Positions 34,844 through 47,670 of a stretch of DNA of 64,000 bases are shown in pieces. The translations under genes and the position numbers were made by a program. Numbering within the stretch: the stretch's first letter is position 1; each line of letters begins with the position of its first letter. The notes beneath the pieces are model-generated. The model was not told the DNA's origin. It did no database searches and was given only the letters and a program-made list of their open reading frames with translations. Source of the DNA: Polytrichum commune (Eukaryota > Streptophyta > Polytrichopsida > Polytrichales > Polytrichaceae); NCBI GenBank assembly GCA_950295325.1, contig OX485806.1:15870001-15934000 (forward strand). The letters run 5' to 3'.

Positions 34844-36280
34844 TTACAGTAATTGGTGGAAATTTCAATATTTGGCACATCTTAATCTATTTATAAGTCT
34901 ATAAAATATTTCTACAATTCCTGATTTAATTTCACATTTTGACTCACTAAACAATTCAACATCTCCATCGACCCATTGTATGTAGTTTGAGTCATGTAAA
35001 TTGGATGGAACTCATTTGTCATCCCTCCTGGCCCCAAAGTTGCTTGGGTGGCAAACCAAGATTCTTCTAAACAGCAATCAGCGAGGTAGAAGGGTGGGAA
35101 TTTTTGGAACATGAAACAATTTTCTTGGTGATTCACAATTGCTAATTAACTGAGACTATTCCTGAGTCGATCCAACAGTTAAAAACATGTGTGGAGCTGG
35201 AAGCATGTCTACAATACAACCATATAATTTAATATGTTGATTTAGCTATGGCAAGTTACAGATATGCATTGCATTTGACTTCTTACATATTACTCCTTTG
35301 GTAAAATGAATTCACACAAGTGCAAACTCAATTTATATGATTTTACTAACCAATCTAGCAATAGGTTTTACCATTTTCACTGGAATCATGAACCAAGTCC
35401 ACTACATAGACAGCCAATTTAACTTGAACTTTCAACCAATTTCACTACATGTTGTGAACAATTTCATGATTTGGTATCCATATTCATAACTTCACAAAAC
35501 CAATTTCATGAATTATATAACATTATTTCACAAAGAACAGTACACCATGTATAAGATTCTCCTAATTGCTCCCCACGACTAGCTCCACCAAACTTTTCTA
35601 TTGACCTCTCTTATCCAACCTTGGACGATGTTTGTAGTGATTGCTTGTATGTCATCATTAATGCGACTTGATAATGTCCAATGATTTTGGAGATCATTCC
35701 ATTAGACATGGCCTTTGATGTGTCCAAATACCCATTCTGCAGCACTAAGAAATGAACTTTATGATGGCAAGCAGAAATAGATGTGTCCAACATCTTCAAA
35801 AGCTTGTTGTATTTCTCAAGATTTATGAAATGGGACATTGTCCAAGAGGATAAACCTTTGTCTATCAAGGCAAGGAATGGATGAACTCATCCATAATCCA
35901 TAACAATATTTGTTCCCTTATTGATAAGAAGTGTCATCCAAAAAGTTACCGTAGTGACATAAAATACCATATGACTACATATGATATTAAGTGTAGTTGG
36001 AGCATTAAAATCTCCTGCTATAAAAACTCTCCCTAAAGCTTGATAAAAGACAAACTTGGTGAAAAGAAGAGTGTAACCTGGTCTATAATTGTAGATTTGT
36101 AACGTTTGACATTAGAAGATGTGAAATAGCATATACCAATATATATATTTGTGGAGAGACCTTTGTCCTTGTGGATCCTAGTCCACATATTTGTGTCCAT
36201 TTGAGTAGACGGGAGATATAATGGGTTGAGAGAGTTTTGGGGTTAGCATTCATAATTCAGCGATAAACTTCATCTCCTTA
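34844..36280. other. Repeat-rich non-coding stretch
   Basis: It contains a diverged, minus-oriented piece of the 1.5-kb duplicated unit (about 34950-35120, sharing the CCTGGCCCCAAAGTTGCTTG stretch) and fragments of the ACTACAC-type TIR element near 35950-36000. No gene is supported. Confidence 0.45.
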
Positions 36281-36622
36281 TTAGAGTTATCCTTTAACTC
36301 AACCGGAGTTTTAGTAGGGAGTTGGTTGTTTCGCATGCATAACTTTCCATGTTCGGTAAGTTGTGGGTGCATGCTTGGAGTCAATGTGGAGGTTTGAATG
36401 AAGAACCTTCCATATTAGTTCATTGGGTACCAAACTCATTTTGGCGTCTCTTGGCATGCCAAAATGAGTTTGGTACCCAATGAACTAATATGGAAGGTTC
36501 TTCATTCAAACCTCCACATTGACTCCAAGCATGCACCCACAACTTACCGAACATGGAAAGTTATGCATGCGAAACAACCAACTCCCTACTAAAAACTCCA
36601 GTTGAGTTAAAGGATAACTCTA
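36281..36622. repeat. Near-perfect hairpin, 165-bp arms, 12-bp loop
   Basis: Arm 36281-36445 is the reverse complement of 36458-36622 with only a few changes. A single diverged half-arm is at about 51650-51818. The hairpin may come from head-to-head joining of two copies of a repeat that elsewhere occurs once. Confidence 0.85.
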
Positions 36623-37764
36623 TTGTAGCCCAAATTGTTGACAAAAGTTGTGGTTGTTATTCATCACAAGCAAGAAACTAAACAGAATGTGGTATCTAGT
36701 TGAGAACATATGAGACTGACTAAAAATCCTTATGTTGGGCAACATTCAACTGTGACGAGGTAGAATGTGACATTTGAAAGGCGAAACTGCAGATGCAACT
36801 CTGGAGCTAATTGTAGCTGATTGTAGCCAAAATAAAGTGATAGTTAAAAAACAAGGACATTGATTGAGTTGGCTCAAATTTCTCCCTGTTCACTGACCTC
36901 AGCTCATACATCGTCAAAGTGTACCTCCTATGGCTCGGTGACAATGCATCTGTCATCACATATGAATAAACTAAGTAAAAGCCATACATATGAATAAACT
37001 AGATAAAAGCCAGAATCAGAGGAAAACTTGGAGGTGGAAGGAACTCTGGGGTGGGTGACTCATGTGATGATCATGATCATGTAAGCACGTACACAATAGC
37101 ATATTTCTGTCTCGACCCTTGACTCATTTTATAACAAAATTCAAAACAATGTCTATAGAGTAGGTTGGAGACGATGAAGTCCACCCTTGGAGTAAGGTAC
37201 ACATGTGCCCCTATTGTGGACACCTCCAACTCCACAAACATTTCTGATCGTTGGATCGGTTTGTTTGGGAATTGTCTCATCCAGTTAGTGACAATTAATT
37301 GCACACAATAGTATATCAAGTTTTTGTGCCGAGATGTAGAAGTTAGAAGAATTCAAATGAAAACTTATTTTTCTCTTTCAATGATCACATACACCTTCCC
37401 AATTATGATTACTTTTTTATCGTGAAATACTTGACATATTTTATGCACACAACTTGATCTTAATGCAACATGTGCTTTTTTGGGTCTCTGTTTATAATTG
37501 CAAAGGTTTTCCATATACTTATCAGTCAATTACAAGTGTCCATTCGAGAAGACTAACCACATGAATGTCCAGATTCGGAAACGGATGATTTTAACGCCCA
37601 AAAAAAAAGAACCAACCTTGAAACTAAGCTCCTCAAAGCTAGGCACTTGCCAAGGGCAAAAATCTTTTCCCTTGGTTTACCGAACTCCATTTTGAAACTG
37701 GCATTTTTAAATGTAGGTGGCCTCCCCTTCAATGGAGTTGAGTGAAATACACCCCATTTCTGCT
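36623..37764. other. Non-coding stretch
   Basis: No gene is supported. The stretch at 37150-37260 on the minus strand shows weak translated similarity to 45020-45110 on the plus strand (LEV-TIG-H), suggesting decayed copies of one repeat. Confidence 0.35.
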
Positions 37765-39135
37765 GGCTAGGGTGAACAAGCACCTACACTCGTACCTTCG
37801 GGGGATGAAGGCCTCGCGGATGACACTGAAAACGTCATCCTTCTTTATGGGAAAGCCCCCGACATTTTTTCTGCACCCGACCGAAAATTGCTGCCCGCCC
37901 GCCCGATTTCGAAAAAACTAGTGTACTTGCATTTTTGAAGGCTACTTGTCCACAAATCCCATATTGAGTGCACTTCATTTTCAAGGTCTCAAATCCAATA
38001 TATATGTTCACTTCCATTGAGTAAATAAGCAATTGACTAGATTTCATTTTCAAAGTGAAACCGTCAATAAAGCATGCAATTAACTTGGAAGTCAAAAACA
38101 TTACAAAATCCTCATTAATATTGAGGTTATAATTTTTGTCACTTACAATTGAAAGGGACCTTGTCATTCTAAAATGAAACTAAAATTCATGATTTATTTA
38201 TTTTATTTTTAATATTTTAATATAATATAGTTAATACCTTCTACTATCACAAAGTTTCCATATGCATTTAAACTAGTTAAGTAAGATTGAATGCAACTAA
38301 GTCTAATATATTTTGATTAATCCTAATTAAACCCAATTAAATCAGAAAATATGCTTACCAAATTAATTAAGTCTAATTAATCATAAATTATATTTACTGG
38401 AGTTAATTCCATTTAAATCATGACTAATTCCAGTAAGTACATTTTATAATTAATTAGGGTTAATTAATTTGGTACGCATATTTTCTGATTTAATTGGGCT
38501 TGAATATGATTCATTAGGATTAACCAGAAATTATTAGACTTAGTTGCATTCAATCTTACTTTACTAGTTTAAATGCGTATGAAAACTTTCTGATTGTAGA
38601 AGGTATTAAATATATTATATATTATATATTAAATATAATAGTATACTATAGTAAATATATATTATACTAGAATACATTATATTATATTAAAAATAAAATA
38701 AATAAATCATGAATTTTAGTTTCATTTTAGAATGACAAGGTCCCTTTCAATTGTAAGTGACAAAAATTATAACCTCAATATTAATGAGGATTTTGTAATG
38801 TTTTTGACTTCCAAGTTAATTGCATGCTTTATTGACGGTTTCACTTTGAAAATGAAATCTAGTCAATTGCTTATTTACTCAATGGAAGTGAACATATATA
38901 TTGGATTTGAGACCTTGAAAATGAAGTGCACTCAATATGGGATTTGTGGACAAGTAGCCTTCAAAAATGCAAGTACACTAGTTTTTTCGAAATCAGGCGG
39001 GCGGGCAGCAATTTTCGGTCGGGTGCAGAAAAAATATCGGGGGGCTTTCCCATAAAGAAGGATGACGTTTTCAGTGTCATCCGCGAGGCCTTCATCCCCC
39101 GAAGGTACGAGTGTAGGTGCTGGTTCACCCTAGCC
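37765..39135. repeat. 1.37-kb near-perfect palindrome (foldback element)
   Basis: The left arm from GGCTAGGGTGAAC at 37765 is mirrored by the right arm ending GTTCACCCTAGCC at 39135. Arms are about 650-700 bp, meeting near 38410-38430. The outer 430 bp of each arm are almost identical: a stretch of 101 codons reads the same in both (38167 leftwards and 38732 rightwards). The AT-rich centre is less well conserved, with an AT expansion in the right arm near 38600-38690. No transposase is visible. Confidence 0.9.
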
Positions 39136-39170
39136 GAAACTGCTTGGATATGATTCGGTTTTATTCGCAG

Positions 39171-40361
39171 GCTTGACATCAGCAAAGGGGCAAAAGGGTG
39201 ATGCCCTTACAAATAGTGCACCGATCAAGGAACCTTCAAATTGGGACAGGAATAGGTGAGTCCTTGCCCATCAGGAAATTTGCATTTCACATCATGGTTT
39301 CAGTGAACCTCTTTGCATTTCATCTTAGCTGATCAAGCCTTGGGGATTGATCAAATGGAGGGTTGAGAGCTGCTGATGAGTCTCAAAACTTAATTCTGAC
39401 ACCTTCAGAGTTGTTTGTTTGTTTTTATCTCAACCCCGCAATCATGACTTCTAGCAATGATGTAAGAAACGTTGGGCATCGGTCTGGCTACATCTGTCGG
39501 GCATCATAAGCATGAGTCATATCACAAGTAAGTTCCATTGAAAGAGTTTCATCTCCTTCAATTTCAGAGATAAGCATGCATGTTGGGTGCTTAGTTGCTT
39601 GAGTGAGCTCAGATTCATGAAGACTTTTTGCACAATTCTGCATGACAGATTCTCAATGAAGATGTTGCTTGATGAGGTATACTTCCTTCCATATTTTGCA
39701 CCCAGGGTGGCAACTCTTGCCTTTAGAACTGTTTCTAAGTTTCATCAAATGCTTCTAATGAGATGACAGTTTGTGATTTCACAAACTTGAGGAGTAACAT
39801 CCTTGGAACAAGGGCACTGAGAGGAATCCATTGATCCCATTTACGCTTCCGTTAGGACAATATTTACACTTACGTATGTCGATGTTTTTAGAACCAAATA
39901 GAAAGCAGACTCTTCTATAGCAGGGGTACTCGCCATCCAACCCCTTAGGTATTCAAATTCATGTCTGAAGAAACTTACGTTGTTTCTTAGAATCCATAGT
40001 CTGAAAAATCCTTCGAATCTGAAAGTAGCTCGAAATTAGTACTTATGCCTTGAAATGTTTGAGTGGCTCCAAACCAGGTTCTAAAACTGCTGACTCTTGC
40101 AGGTGTTGGCAACTAGCATATTTCTATGTGTTACATACATCTAGGAATTGCGGGGTGACACATATAACTCATTTCCCATGTGCTGTATCTAGGGATTCAA
40201 AGAGTAATACATGTAATATATTGTAATGTTAATTACATCTTGTATTTGTACTTTGCAGGTTGAAGTTCCAGCTGCACCAGGACCCCCTCAAGCTCGTCCT
40301 GAATCTCCAAAATTGCTATCAGGACCAAGGATTGATACTCTTCACACCTGCATTCAAATAG
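39171..40361 (+). CDS. Possible last two exons of an unknown host gene
   Basis: Candidate exon 39171-39255 lies between TTTTATTCGCAG and AG/GTGAGTCC. Candidate exon 40259-40361 follows TGTACTTTGCAG and ends in TAG (40359-40361). Joined in phase 2 they read TSAKGQKGDALTNSAPIKEP...NRLKFQLHQDP...LFTPAFK. The splice sites are good but no family is recognised, and exons further upstream were not found; the 1.37-kb palindrome lies just before. The second exon is also open in another frame. Weak call. Confidence 0.25.
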
Positions 40362-40623
40362 AACCCGACTGACTCTGATAAGCGGATTCACAACTGTTTG
40401 ATGCTACTTCCTACTAATGATCCGTATGTTTCTCCATATGAATATTAGGTGTTGGGAGGAATTACCAGCAACAAGCACTAATTAATTCAAGTGCCCTCTC
40501 CCACCTGTTGAAAGGTGGCAGTAGCTTGCGGACGAATAGGCTCTTCACTCATGCTTGTTTTCTAAGGAAGCCGACGTTTACATCTATATCTATCCACCCA
40601 TTTGCCCAAGTGTTGACATCAAA

Positions 40624-42832
40624 ATGACAGGTCAAGCACTCGATCTTCTCGTCGACAACGTCCAGTACTTAAACGCATCGCTCTCGCAGTTTAACGTGTT
40701 TTACAGGGAGGCAGGCGACCCATCTGGACCCACAATGTTGCTCCTACATGGCTTCCCTACATCCTCCCACATGTTCCGGTTGCTCGTTCCCGCACTCGCG
40801 CTCTACATGCACGTAATCGCCCCCGACTTGCCAGGCTTTGGCCTAACCGCCGAATCCCAGCCGGCAAGTGCAGCCACCAAAGGCACCGGATTCAAGTACA
40901 CATTTGACAATTTGGCAGCTGTGGTGGACGAGCTCATCCAACACCTCGGCGTCTCACATTACTTTCTGTACGCCATGGACTATGGCGCCCCGACGGGATT
41001 CCGACTCATGGCCGCGCATCCAGAGCACATTTTGGGGCTCGTCGTCCAAAATGGGAATGCATATGAGGAAGGTCTTACTGATGCTTGGGTCAACATACGA
41101 AGGTGCGTGCCTACTTGCTTCTTTCTCATATTCTCTGACATAAAGCAAGTTCATGAACTAGGCATTGAATGCAAGGAACCTTGCTGTGGTTGTAGTAGGC
41201 ATCCAACTAGTGCCCGGGAAGTTTTGGGCACAGTCGGTCAAGATCCTAGTGATTCTAAATCCAACCGGTTACATGTTGACATCTTTCGGTTTTGGTTTTG
41301 CTTTATTCATTTGAGGTATATTCATCTATAGATTCCTCTAAAATGATCGGTAACTCTCCTGAAGTCTCCAACTTCAACCGGTTATTTCTCAAACTCAACA
41401 AGTTCATCTACAACTAACTACCGGTTCTCCCCGGAAATGTAGAAGGAAATATTGACATATTAGAAGATCAGTAAGGGATAAGGGACACATCTTGTAAACA
41501 CTGCAATTTACGTATATGTAAGATACATATTCAAATTGTTACAAAATGTGTAGGAGGGCATTTGGTCTTCCTTAAAAAATTTGACCTAGAAGATTGGTGC
41601 TCTTAACCTTCAAATATTGGAGAGACCTTTAGAGAAACACCATCTTTTTGGCAACACTTATTTGTCATCTCTAAACCATCAACAAATGAGTGCAATGGTG
41701 CCACTAAGTAAGCCATTGTTGAAAGAGACTAATCATATGTGGCATTAAGTACAAAATAGCACACCTTTGGCCTATCATAGTGGCAATGTAAGAAGGATGT
41801 GAGAATTCTTTAAGAAGAGCACCAACTCTGGCCAATCACAATGGCTAATCTAGGATTATTAGCCTCAACGAGACAACATAAGAAGTGTTTCACAAAAGGG
41901 AAACAACACCTTCATTCAATAAAAGACTCTCACCCGCAATAAGGTCGAATTTGTGATGATTCCCACATGAGAAATCAACATTAATGGGACCCCCACCCCA
42001 CCCCACCCCACCCCACCCCACCCTACCCCACACATTGGATAATAAAAGAGTCATATCTTTAGAAAAAAAAAAACTTTGCAAATTTCTGTATGTCAAATAT
42101 GAATTTATGAAAATTATTATTATTCTGTAGACTCTTCATAGTTTTGTAGATCTTGGGGGAAAAAAATTAATCTTTTGAGCTACGAAACATGCCTGAAATA
42201 ACAAAAGTCCCTGGGAGTATTGCTTATTTAGGCTCGTCTACCTTGGATATATCAAATACACTGATTAGGGTTTATAACACCAATTTCATGGCATGGCCCT
42301 CGTGTGTGAATTTTAATGGCATCAGGAGGAGTGACCTTGACCTTGATCAATACTGATGCTTGTCAAGTGTATTTGTGTGAACACTAGGTACTGGAAAGAG
42401 CGCACCCCCGAAGTCGAGTCGCTCATCCTACCCATGTTCACGCTCAACTTCACTCGCAAACAGTATGTGTTTGGGGCTAAAGACGAGACCAAAATCTCCC
42501 CAGACAACTGGATAAACGACTACTACTTCTTGCAGCAAGTTGGGAAAGACCGAATCCAGCTCGACCTTTTCTACGACTACCAGAACAACCTGAAGTTGTA
42601 CCCCGAGTGGCACAAAGTCTTCCGCAAGCACCAGTTCCCTACCCTCATCGTGTGGGGGAAGAACGACTTCCTGTTTGGTCCACTCGGCGCAACCGCCTTC
42701 GAGAGGGATCTACCACACGCCAAGCTTCACTTCTTCGATGGCGCACACTTTGTTTTGGAGGAGTACCTCGTGCCGATTGCAAATTACATCATCAAGTTTG
42801 TGAAAGAAGTAACAAAGCATGACCATTATTAG
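40624..42832 (+). CDS. Alpha/beta hydrolase with Asp nucleophile (epoxide hydrolase / dehalogenase-like)
   Basis: Two exons, 40624-41102 and 42388-42832, join in phase 2 (AG/G, Arg160) to give 307 residues, a normal family length. The fold is clear: oxyanion motif HGFP (42-45), nucleophile Asp119 in YAMDYGAPTGFRL, a cap region (about 150-230) with DNWINDYY and FYDYQNN, acid Asp253 in VWGKNDFLFG, and base His280 in DGAHFVLEEY. An Asp nucleophile points to epoxide- or halide-type substrates by family, but the real substrate is unknown. No signal peptide is visible, so a cytosolic enzyme is likely. The ATG at 40624 is the first Met that fits the family start. The frame is intact and GC-rich, unlike its flanks. 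The 1285-bp intron is full of repeats. Confidence 0.85.
41219..41443 (+). repeat. Dispersed repeat in the hydrolase intron, copy 1
   Basis: This is similar in the same orientation to 52858-53050. Shared blocks include CCAACCGGTTACATGTTGACATCTT, shown here only by its first and last bases, ATGATCGGTAA, AACTTCAACCGGTT and AGTTCTCCCCG. The class is unknown. Confidence 0.7.
41990..42030. repeat. (CCCCA)n microsatellite
   Basis: About eight CCCCA units lie in the hydrolase intron. Confidence 0.9.
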
Positions 42833-43828
42833 CTCACGACGAGGTGAACTTACGAATGTGAATTGTACTTGAATCAACCATTGACACCACCATAATGCAA
42901 TATCATTGTTGCTTATGGCATCTTGAATCAACAGACTTGCCGTCGAAACTAGGCAGTGGTCAACTATCCCCATCTCTAGAGATAATAGATTATGCGACTT
43001 TTGATCTTGTAATGTAGTTGAAAATAAGGCACATTCCGTGTTGGAGTGTCCCCTATACAACCTCATTAGAGATAAGTTTCACTCACTATTTGAGAAGGTA
43101 GTATTAGAGTGTCTCGAGTGTTTGTTCCGATTAGACCATCAACTTGATTTTAGCATGTACCTCATGGAGCCCACCACACTCTGCCACTCTAGGGAATTAG
43201 CCGGTTTGACACCACTCTAATGTATCTATAGTCCCATAAGCCTTTCGACGTCCCAAACTCTAAAATCAATGTGATTTCATTGTGCAATGTCATCATCCTT
43301 TCTTCATGTCAAGCAATTTCATTCAAGTACTTTGAAATGTAAATTTGGAAGGAAATACATAGGGCCAACAAAAGAGGCATTTACAAATAATTGCTCAAGT
43401 GCTTGTGGTTGTGATTGTGGTCCAACATGCTTTCAACCACATGTACGAAATAATGTGTACACATTAGCGTAGTTCACTGACTTGTGATGTCCACCTTCCA
43501 TCCATGCCTGTGTGTGAGTACGGAGGCAACCACACGTACAATACTTTTCATTTACACACAAGGTGTAGTTGCAGTTGGAGTGGATTGAACCTCAATTATC
43601 ATTCCTCCAGTTGGTGCAATCCGTGGCGTGGAAACCAAAAGAAAACTTTAAAAAATTATTATATTATATTATATATACTTTAGTGAAAAGTTTGTCTAAG
43701 AGCAATTGATTCCTACAAATCATCTCCCATGCTTTGGCCGAAGTTCTCCCCTGATGCCACATAGTACTTACAACTATTGCAACCACTTCCAACTACACCT
43801 TGTATCGTACTTGGACAAGTCAAAGTAG
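42833..43828. other. Non-coding stretch after the hydrolase gene
   Basis: This is the likely 3' UTR and flank of the hydrolase. No further gene is supported. Confidence 0.4.
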
Positions 43829-44556
43829 GGGCCAAGTTCCATGTGCCGGTCCCAGTCCATTTTTTTCAAAATAAATGGGTGGGCCAGTGAAAAGAGGGTG
43901 GTGCCATGTGCCCATCCTTCTCACCCAAGGACCGGTACCCCCCATGGATGGGTGTCCCACATTTTGTGTTGTGCAAGAACGGGTGCCAAAGGACCGGCGG
44001 TCCTAACGGTCACAAGAAGGACATGTGACGGTTAGAAAGCTCCGGTGACCAAATCGGCCGGTCTCCTAAGGTACATCCTTGGATACTAAAGGCCACTTTG
44101 TTCTTCTAATCCCTTCTTTTGAGGAGTACTCCTAGGGAACGTGTATTTTATGATGTTTTTAGAATCTAGATCTTAACAATATATATACATATATTCATAT
44201 ATACATATAGATATAGATATTCATATATACATATAGATATAGATATCCATATATATAGATAGATATAGATATATTTCACATAATTTGGAATTCATTTAAT
44301 AAATATATGGAAATTGATGTGCAAATCAAATATGCAAAATTAAATGATGATGACCTTCATTGACGGTGACCTTCATAAAGTGTCATGTCTTATCACTCAC
44401 CAAATTTAGTTAGAAAGTAGGAAATCGAAATAAACCGACACCCCACATAGAAGTACCCCTCCATAAAATGGGTGACATCACCCATTTTTTGGATGATGTC
44501 ACCCGTTTCTCACCCATTTAAAAAACGGACCGGGACTGGCACATGGAACTTGGCCC
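43829..44556. mobile_element. 728-bp TIR element, Harbinger/Tourist-like MITE
   Basis: The ends are imperfect inverted repeats of about 45 bp starting GGGCCAAGTTCCATGTGCC. TAG lies on both sides (43826-43828 and 44557-44559), a 3-bp target duplication. No transposase is encoded. An AT microsatellite based on ATATAGAT/ATATTCAT lies at about 44175-44275. Confidence 0.75.
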
Positions 44557-44559
44557 TAG

Positions 44560-45780
44560 TTCTGGTTTGGGTAGTCATCAATGTACTTTATCTCTCTTTC
44601 TCATTGAAGAAGAAAACCAAAGAAAGTAAACTACAGTCATCAACCACTGGAATGGTGGTTGTGTATAAAAGCCCTTAAAAGAGACTCTCAGGAATTGAGA
44701 CTGCTTCTGTCACAAGATAATGTTTTGTATCCATTAACCGAACTGAGTGGTTGAATTAAATGATTGCTGTAACACAACTTGTCAAACACATTTGCACACT
44801 GCTGAATGTCAGTGCCTGCTTATCTAGTGAAGGGTTTCAGGGATTATCATCTGGATGGACTCAAGCTTCGCATCATTCCTTCACATAGCCACTTCAATTT
44901 GATTTGACTCTCAAAATCATATTTGAGTGGTGCAAAGTCAATCAAAGTGCCTTTGTATGTCAACTCTGATTCTGAAACTTGAATTAACAATCTTCCTGAT
45001 TCACAATGCTAAACAGGAGTCATTTCCTGATACCATCCACTTGGAAGTGCCCACAATAGGGCCACATACCTTAAGTGCCTCCACTGACCTAAAGAACACA
45101 ATCATTCAAGACAAACAGTTTGCCTCAATCGGGCTGGCACACTTGTTCAGTCGTGATCTATACAAATGAAGCTAGAATTTCAGTAGCTCGGAAGCATTAG
45201 AGCTTGAACTAGAGTAAGATGCATTTCCCAAATGTGACTGGAATCTCTTTAGAATGGGTAGAAGAGATACAGACTACAATTTACAATGGCATGCCTCAAT
45301 CTCAGTCTCGCATATCTCTGGGACCTTTTATTGCAGCTACATCCATTCTCAAGAAGTCCCATGCCCGTCCAAACCCAGTCTCAGAATGCATTCCTGACAT
45401 GCAATGTTGGCTCAGATCCTCTAACTTGTTGGTACACTTGGCTATTGCTCCCATCCTGAAAATTACAATAGGTCCGCCTCAGTTGCTTAAGGTCCCCTAC
45501 AAGCTCAAATTTACTTTCCACTATACTCCTACGAGCATGCCCGCTTACTGAATTCCTCTTCAAAAATGACATTTGCGGATCAATAATACTAATCACAGGA
45601 AATTTGAGTTTCCATGAAGGGAATCTCTGACCTGCAGATATGGATGAGTCTATCTTAAAGCTAAATCGGTAAGTGAATCGCAAGCACAGATTCAAACAAT
45701 ATTTGATTTTAACTTTAATTATAGGCTGGAACCTTGTTATCTTGAGTAATCAGGCAACTTGAGTGTCATTGTGTCATAAT
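44560..45780. other. Non-coding stretch
   Basis: No gene is supported. The plus strand at about 45020-45110 has weak similarity to the minus strand near 37150-37260. Confidence 0.35.
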
Positions 45781-45789
45781 GTTCGTTCA

Positions 45790-46285
45790 CATACAATAAA
45801 CTAGTCCTATATTAAATATCTAAGAGTCTTGTCGCATTTTTGTGAGAAGTTTGATGCATTGCAAAGGACTTGACCTAAACTCTAAACTCAAAAGGGTCAA
45901 TTCACGAAACACGTGACCTAATCCCCTAAAAAATCTGGGACTTCTTCAAATCTGAAGGAATAAATTCTCCAGAAACTTCTAAACATTTGTTGCTTGAACA
46001 AGTCCATCATGGCTCCTTATAATTCAGATGCCTTAACTGAAAGTGTATGTTTAAATGCAATAAACTCAATCTTTGAAAGATATCTAACAGTCTGTCGAAT
46101 TATCGTGAGAAATTTGATGCATTGATAGGGCTTGACCTAAACTGTCAACCTAAATGGGCTGATTCATGGAACACTTGACCGACTCCTTTCGAAAATCTGA
46201 GATATCCTCCAGAAACTTCTGAACAATTGTGGCTTGAAAAAGCCTATTATGGCTTCTTATGGTTGAGATGCCGTAACTAAATTGC
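45790..46285. repeat. Diverged tandem duplication, about 270-bp period
   Basis: Unit 45790-46040 is followed by a similar unit at about 46058-46285. Shared blocks include TTTGATGCATTG, GACTTGACCTAAACT-like text, CTCCAGAAACTTCT and GATGCC-TAACT. No coding potential is apparent. Confidence 0.65.
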
Positions 46286-46504
46286 TTTCGAACAGAATGT
46301 CACTGCAGTAGGTTGAACTTCGGAAAATATCCATCTAACTCAATTGAATCAGCCTCAAAACTGGTCAAAATCTGATGTCATCCCAAAAAAGAACCGGGAG
46401 CCAATTACGAAAGAGGAGAACCATGGAAAATGCACTACACCTGCAATTTCGTCCAAAAGTTTAGGTGAGGCAGGCAAACGCACCTCGCCCATTGACCTAA
46501 TATA

Positions 46505-46723
46505 TTACTCCAAGCGACCCTCTTCCGGTTGAGCGGGGCTTTCCTCCGATCGATGGGGCGCGGGGCCTTCCACTGCGAATCGCTTCCTGGGCATGCTACC
46601 GAGAGGCCCGTACTTTTGGACGTGTCTGTTGTATTCGTCAATGTGGCGATACGAGAGCGCCATCACCACGCCCACTGCGATCACCGCTTGGATGGGCGTC
46701 ACCAATTTCGTCAGAAACGACAT
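46505..46723 (-). CDS. Small membrane protein, 72 residues, not recognised
   Basis: The start MSFLTKLVTPIQ is followed by one hydrophobic segment (AVIAVGVVMALSY) and a charged tail (RHIDEYNRHVQKYGPLGSMPRKR, then a Glu/Pro-rich end). This N-in single-span layout recalls small inner-membrane accessory proteins of mitochondria, but I cannot assign a family. A good 3' splice site (TTTGTTATCAG) lies a few bases before the ATG on the minus strand, suggesting a 5' UTR intron. GC content is well above the flanks. The coding call rests on composition and layout only. Confidence 0.5.
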   Translation of the reverse strand: MSFLTKLVTPIQAVIAVGVVMALSYRHIDEYNRHVQKYGPLGSMPRKRFAVEGPAPHRSEESPAQPEEGRLE

Positions 46724-46799
46724 CCTCCTGATAACAAACACAGATTGCTTCACAAGAATGGGATTCACATCCAGTCCATTCGCTCGCAACAAATGAGAA

Positions 46800-47670
46800 T
46801 AGAATGAAGAGCCCTGCTAATTGGTGGGCGAGTCCGGATTAATTGCGACACAGGCGAGGTAGGGTTTAAGCATTTAGGGTTCAAGTATGGTGAGGCCTTC
46901 ACGGCGAGAGCACCTTCGCAAGGCCATATGTAATTTAAACACAACAGTAACTTAAGACTCTCAAAAACTCATTTTTGCGGTAGACACTTGCCTCACTTTG
47001 CCCCCAGGTGGCTTAACCCCTAATCCCCAACATGGGCCTCATCAGTTTAGGGTTTGGGCTCAAAACTTTCAGCCACAACAACAAAATTGAAAACCAAGAA
47101 GTGCGCTGGGTTGGCCATAGAAAATGTGCAGGACAGGGACCGTTAGCAATCACTAATCCATTCATCAAATATTTTAGGGATTCATTTTTTTGCTTGTCCC
47201 TACTGTTTTCACTAAAAATTTCATCTGCCCAGCCTATCTAGGCTCGCCACGTGTGATAATTCGCCTGCCCACACATCCACTGAGGCTAAGCCGTGCACTC
47301 ATTGGGGCAGCCTCTAAGGGCCACTTCACACATGAGCCAAGAGCTGTGACATTGTAATGGTGAGGACCCATGACTCTCATCCAAAGGCCGTACCATGGGT
47401 GTTCGGAAAGTCGTTTTATGTAGTCACAGGCCCTCAAGGATAGTGTGAAGTGAGAATGGGCCATGTGTATGGCCCATGGCGGTGGCCATGTACTGGCTCA
47501 CCTTGCAGTCGGTCGCATGGAAAATGCACTACACCAAGGCCAGTACACGGCATTTTGGCATGTCTGGTGTCGTGCATTTTCCATGGTGGTTGTGTACTGG
47601 TTCAAATGCAAGGTGAGTCACACTTGGTACTACACATAAATCACCACACTTCATAAGGTCAAATCACATG
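46800..47670. other. Non-coding stretch with small hairpins
   Basis: This is the likely promoter side of the small membrane protein gene. An inverted pair around CATGGAAAATGCACTACACC lies at about 47516-47535 and 47570-47594, and a further copy is at about 46423-46442. Related text recurs at 51590-51650. No gene is supported. Confidence 0.45.

Noticed and set aside
38732-39055. Gene within the palindrome
   Set aside because: The frame appears once per arm in opposite directions with AT-rich text and no family match; its identity reflects the repeat, not selection.
47450-47656. Small gene before the LINE
   Set aside because: The frame runs through hairpin-forming repeat text that recurs at 46.4 and 51.6 kb.
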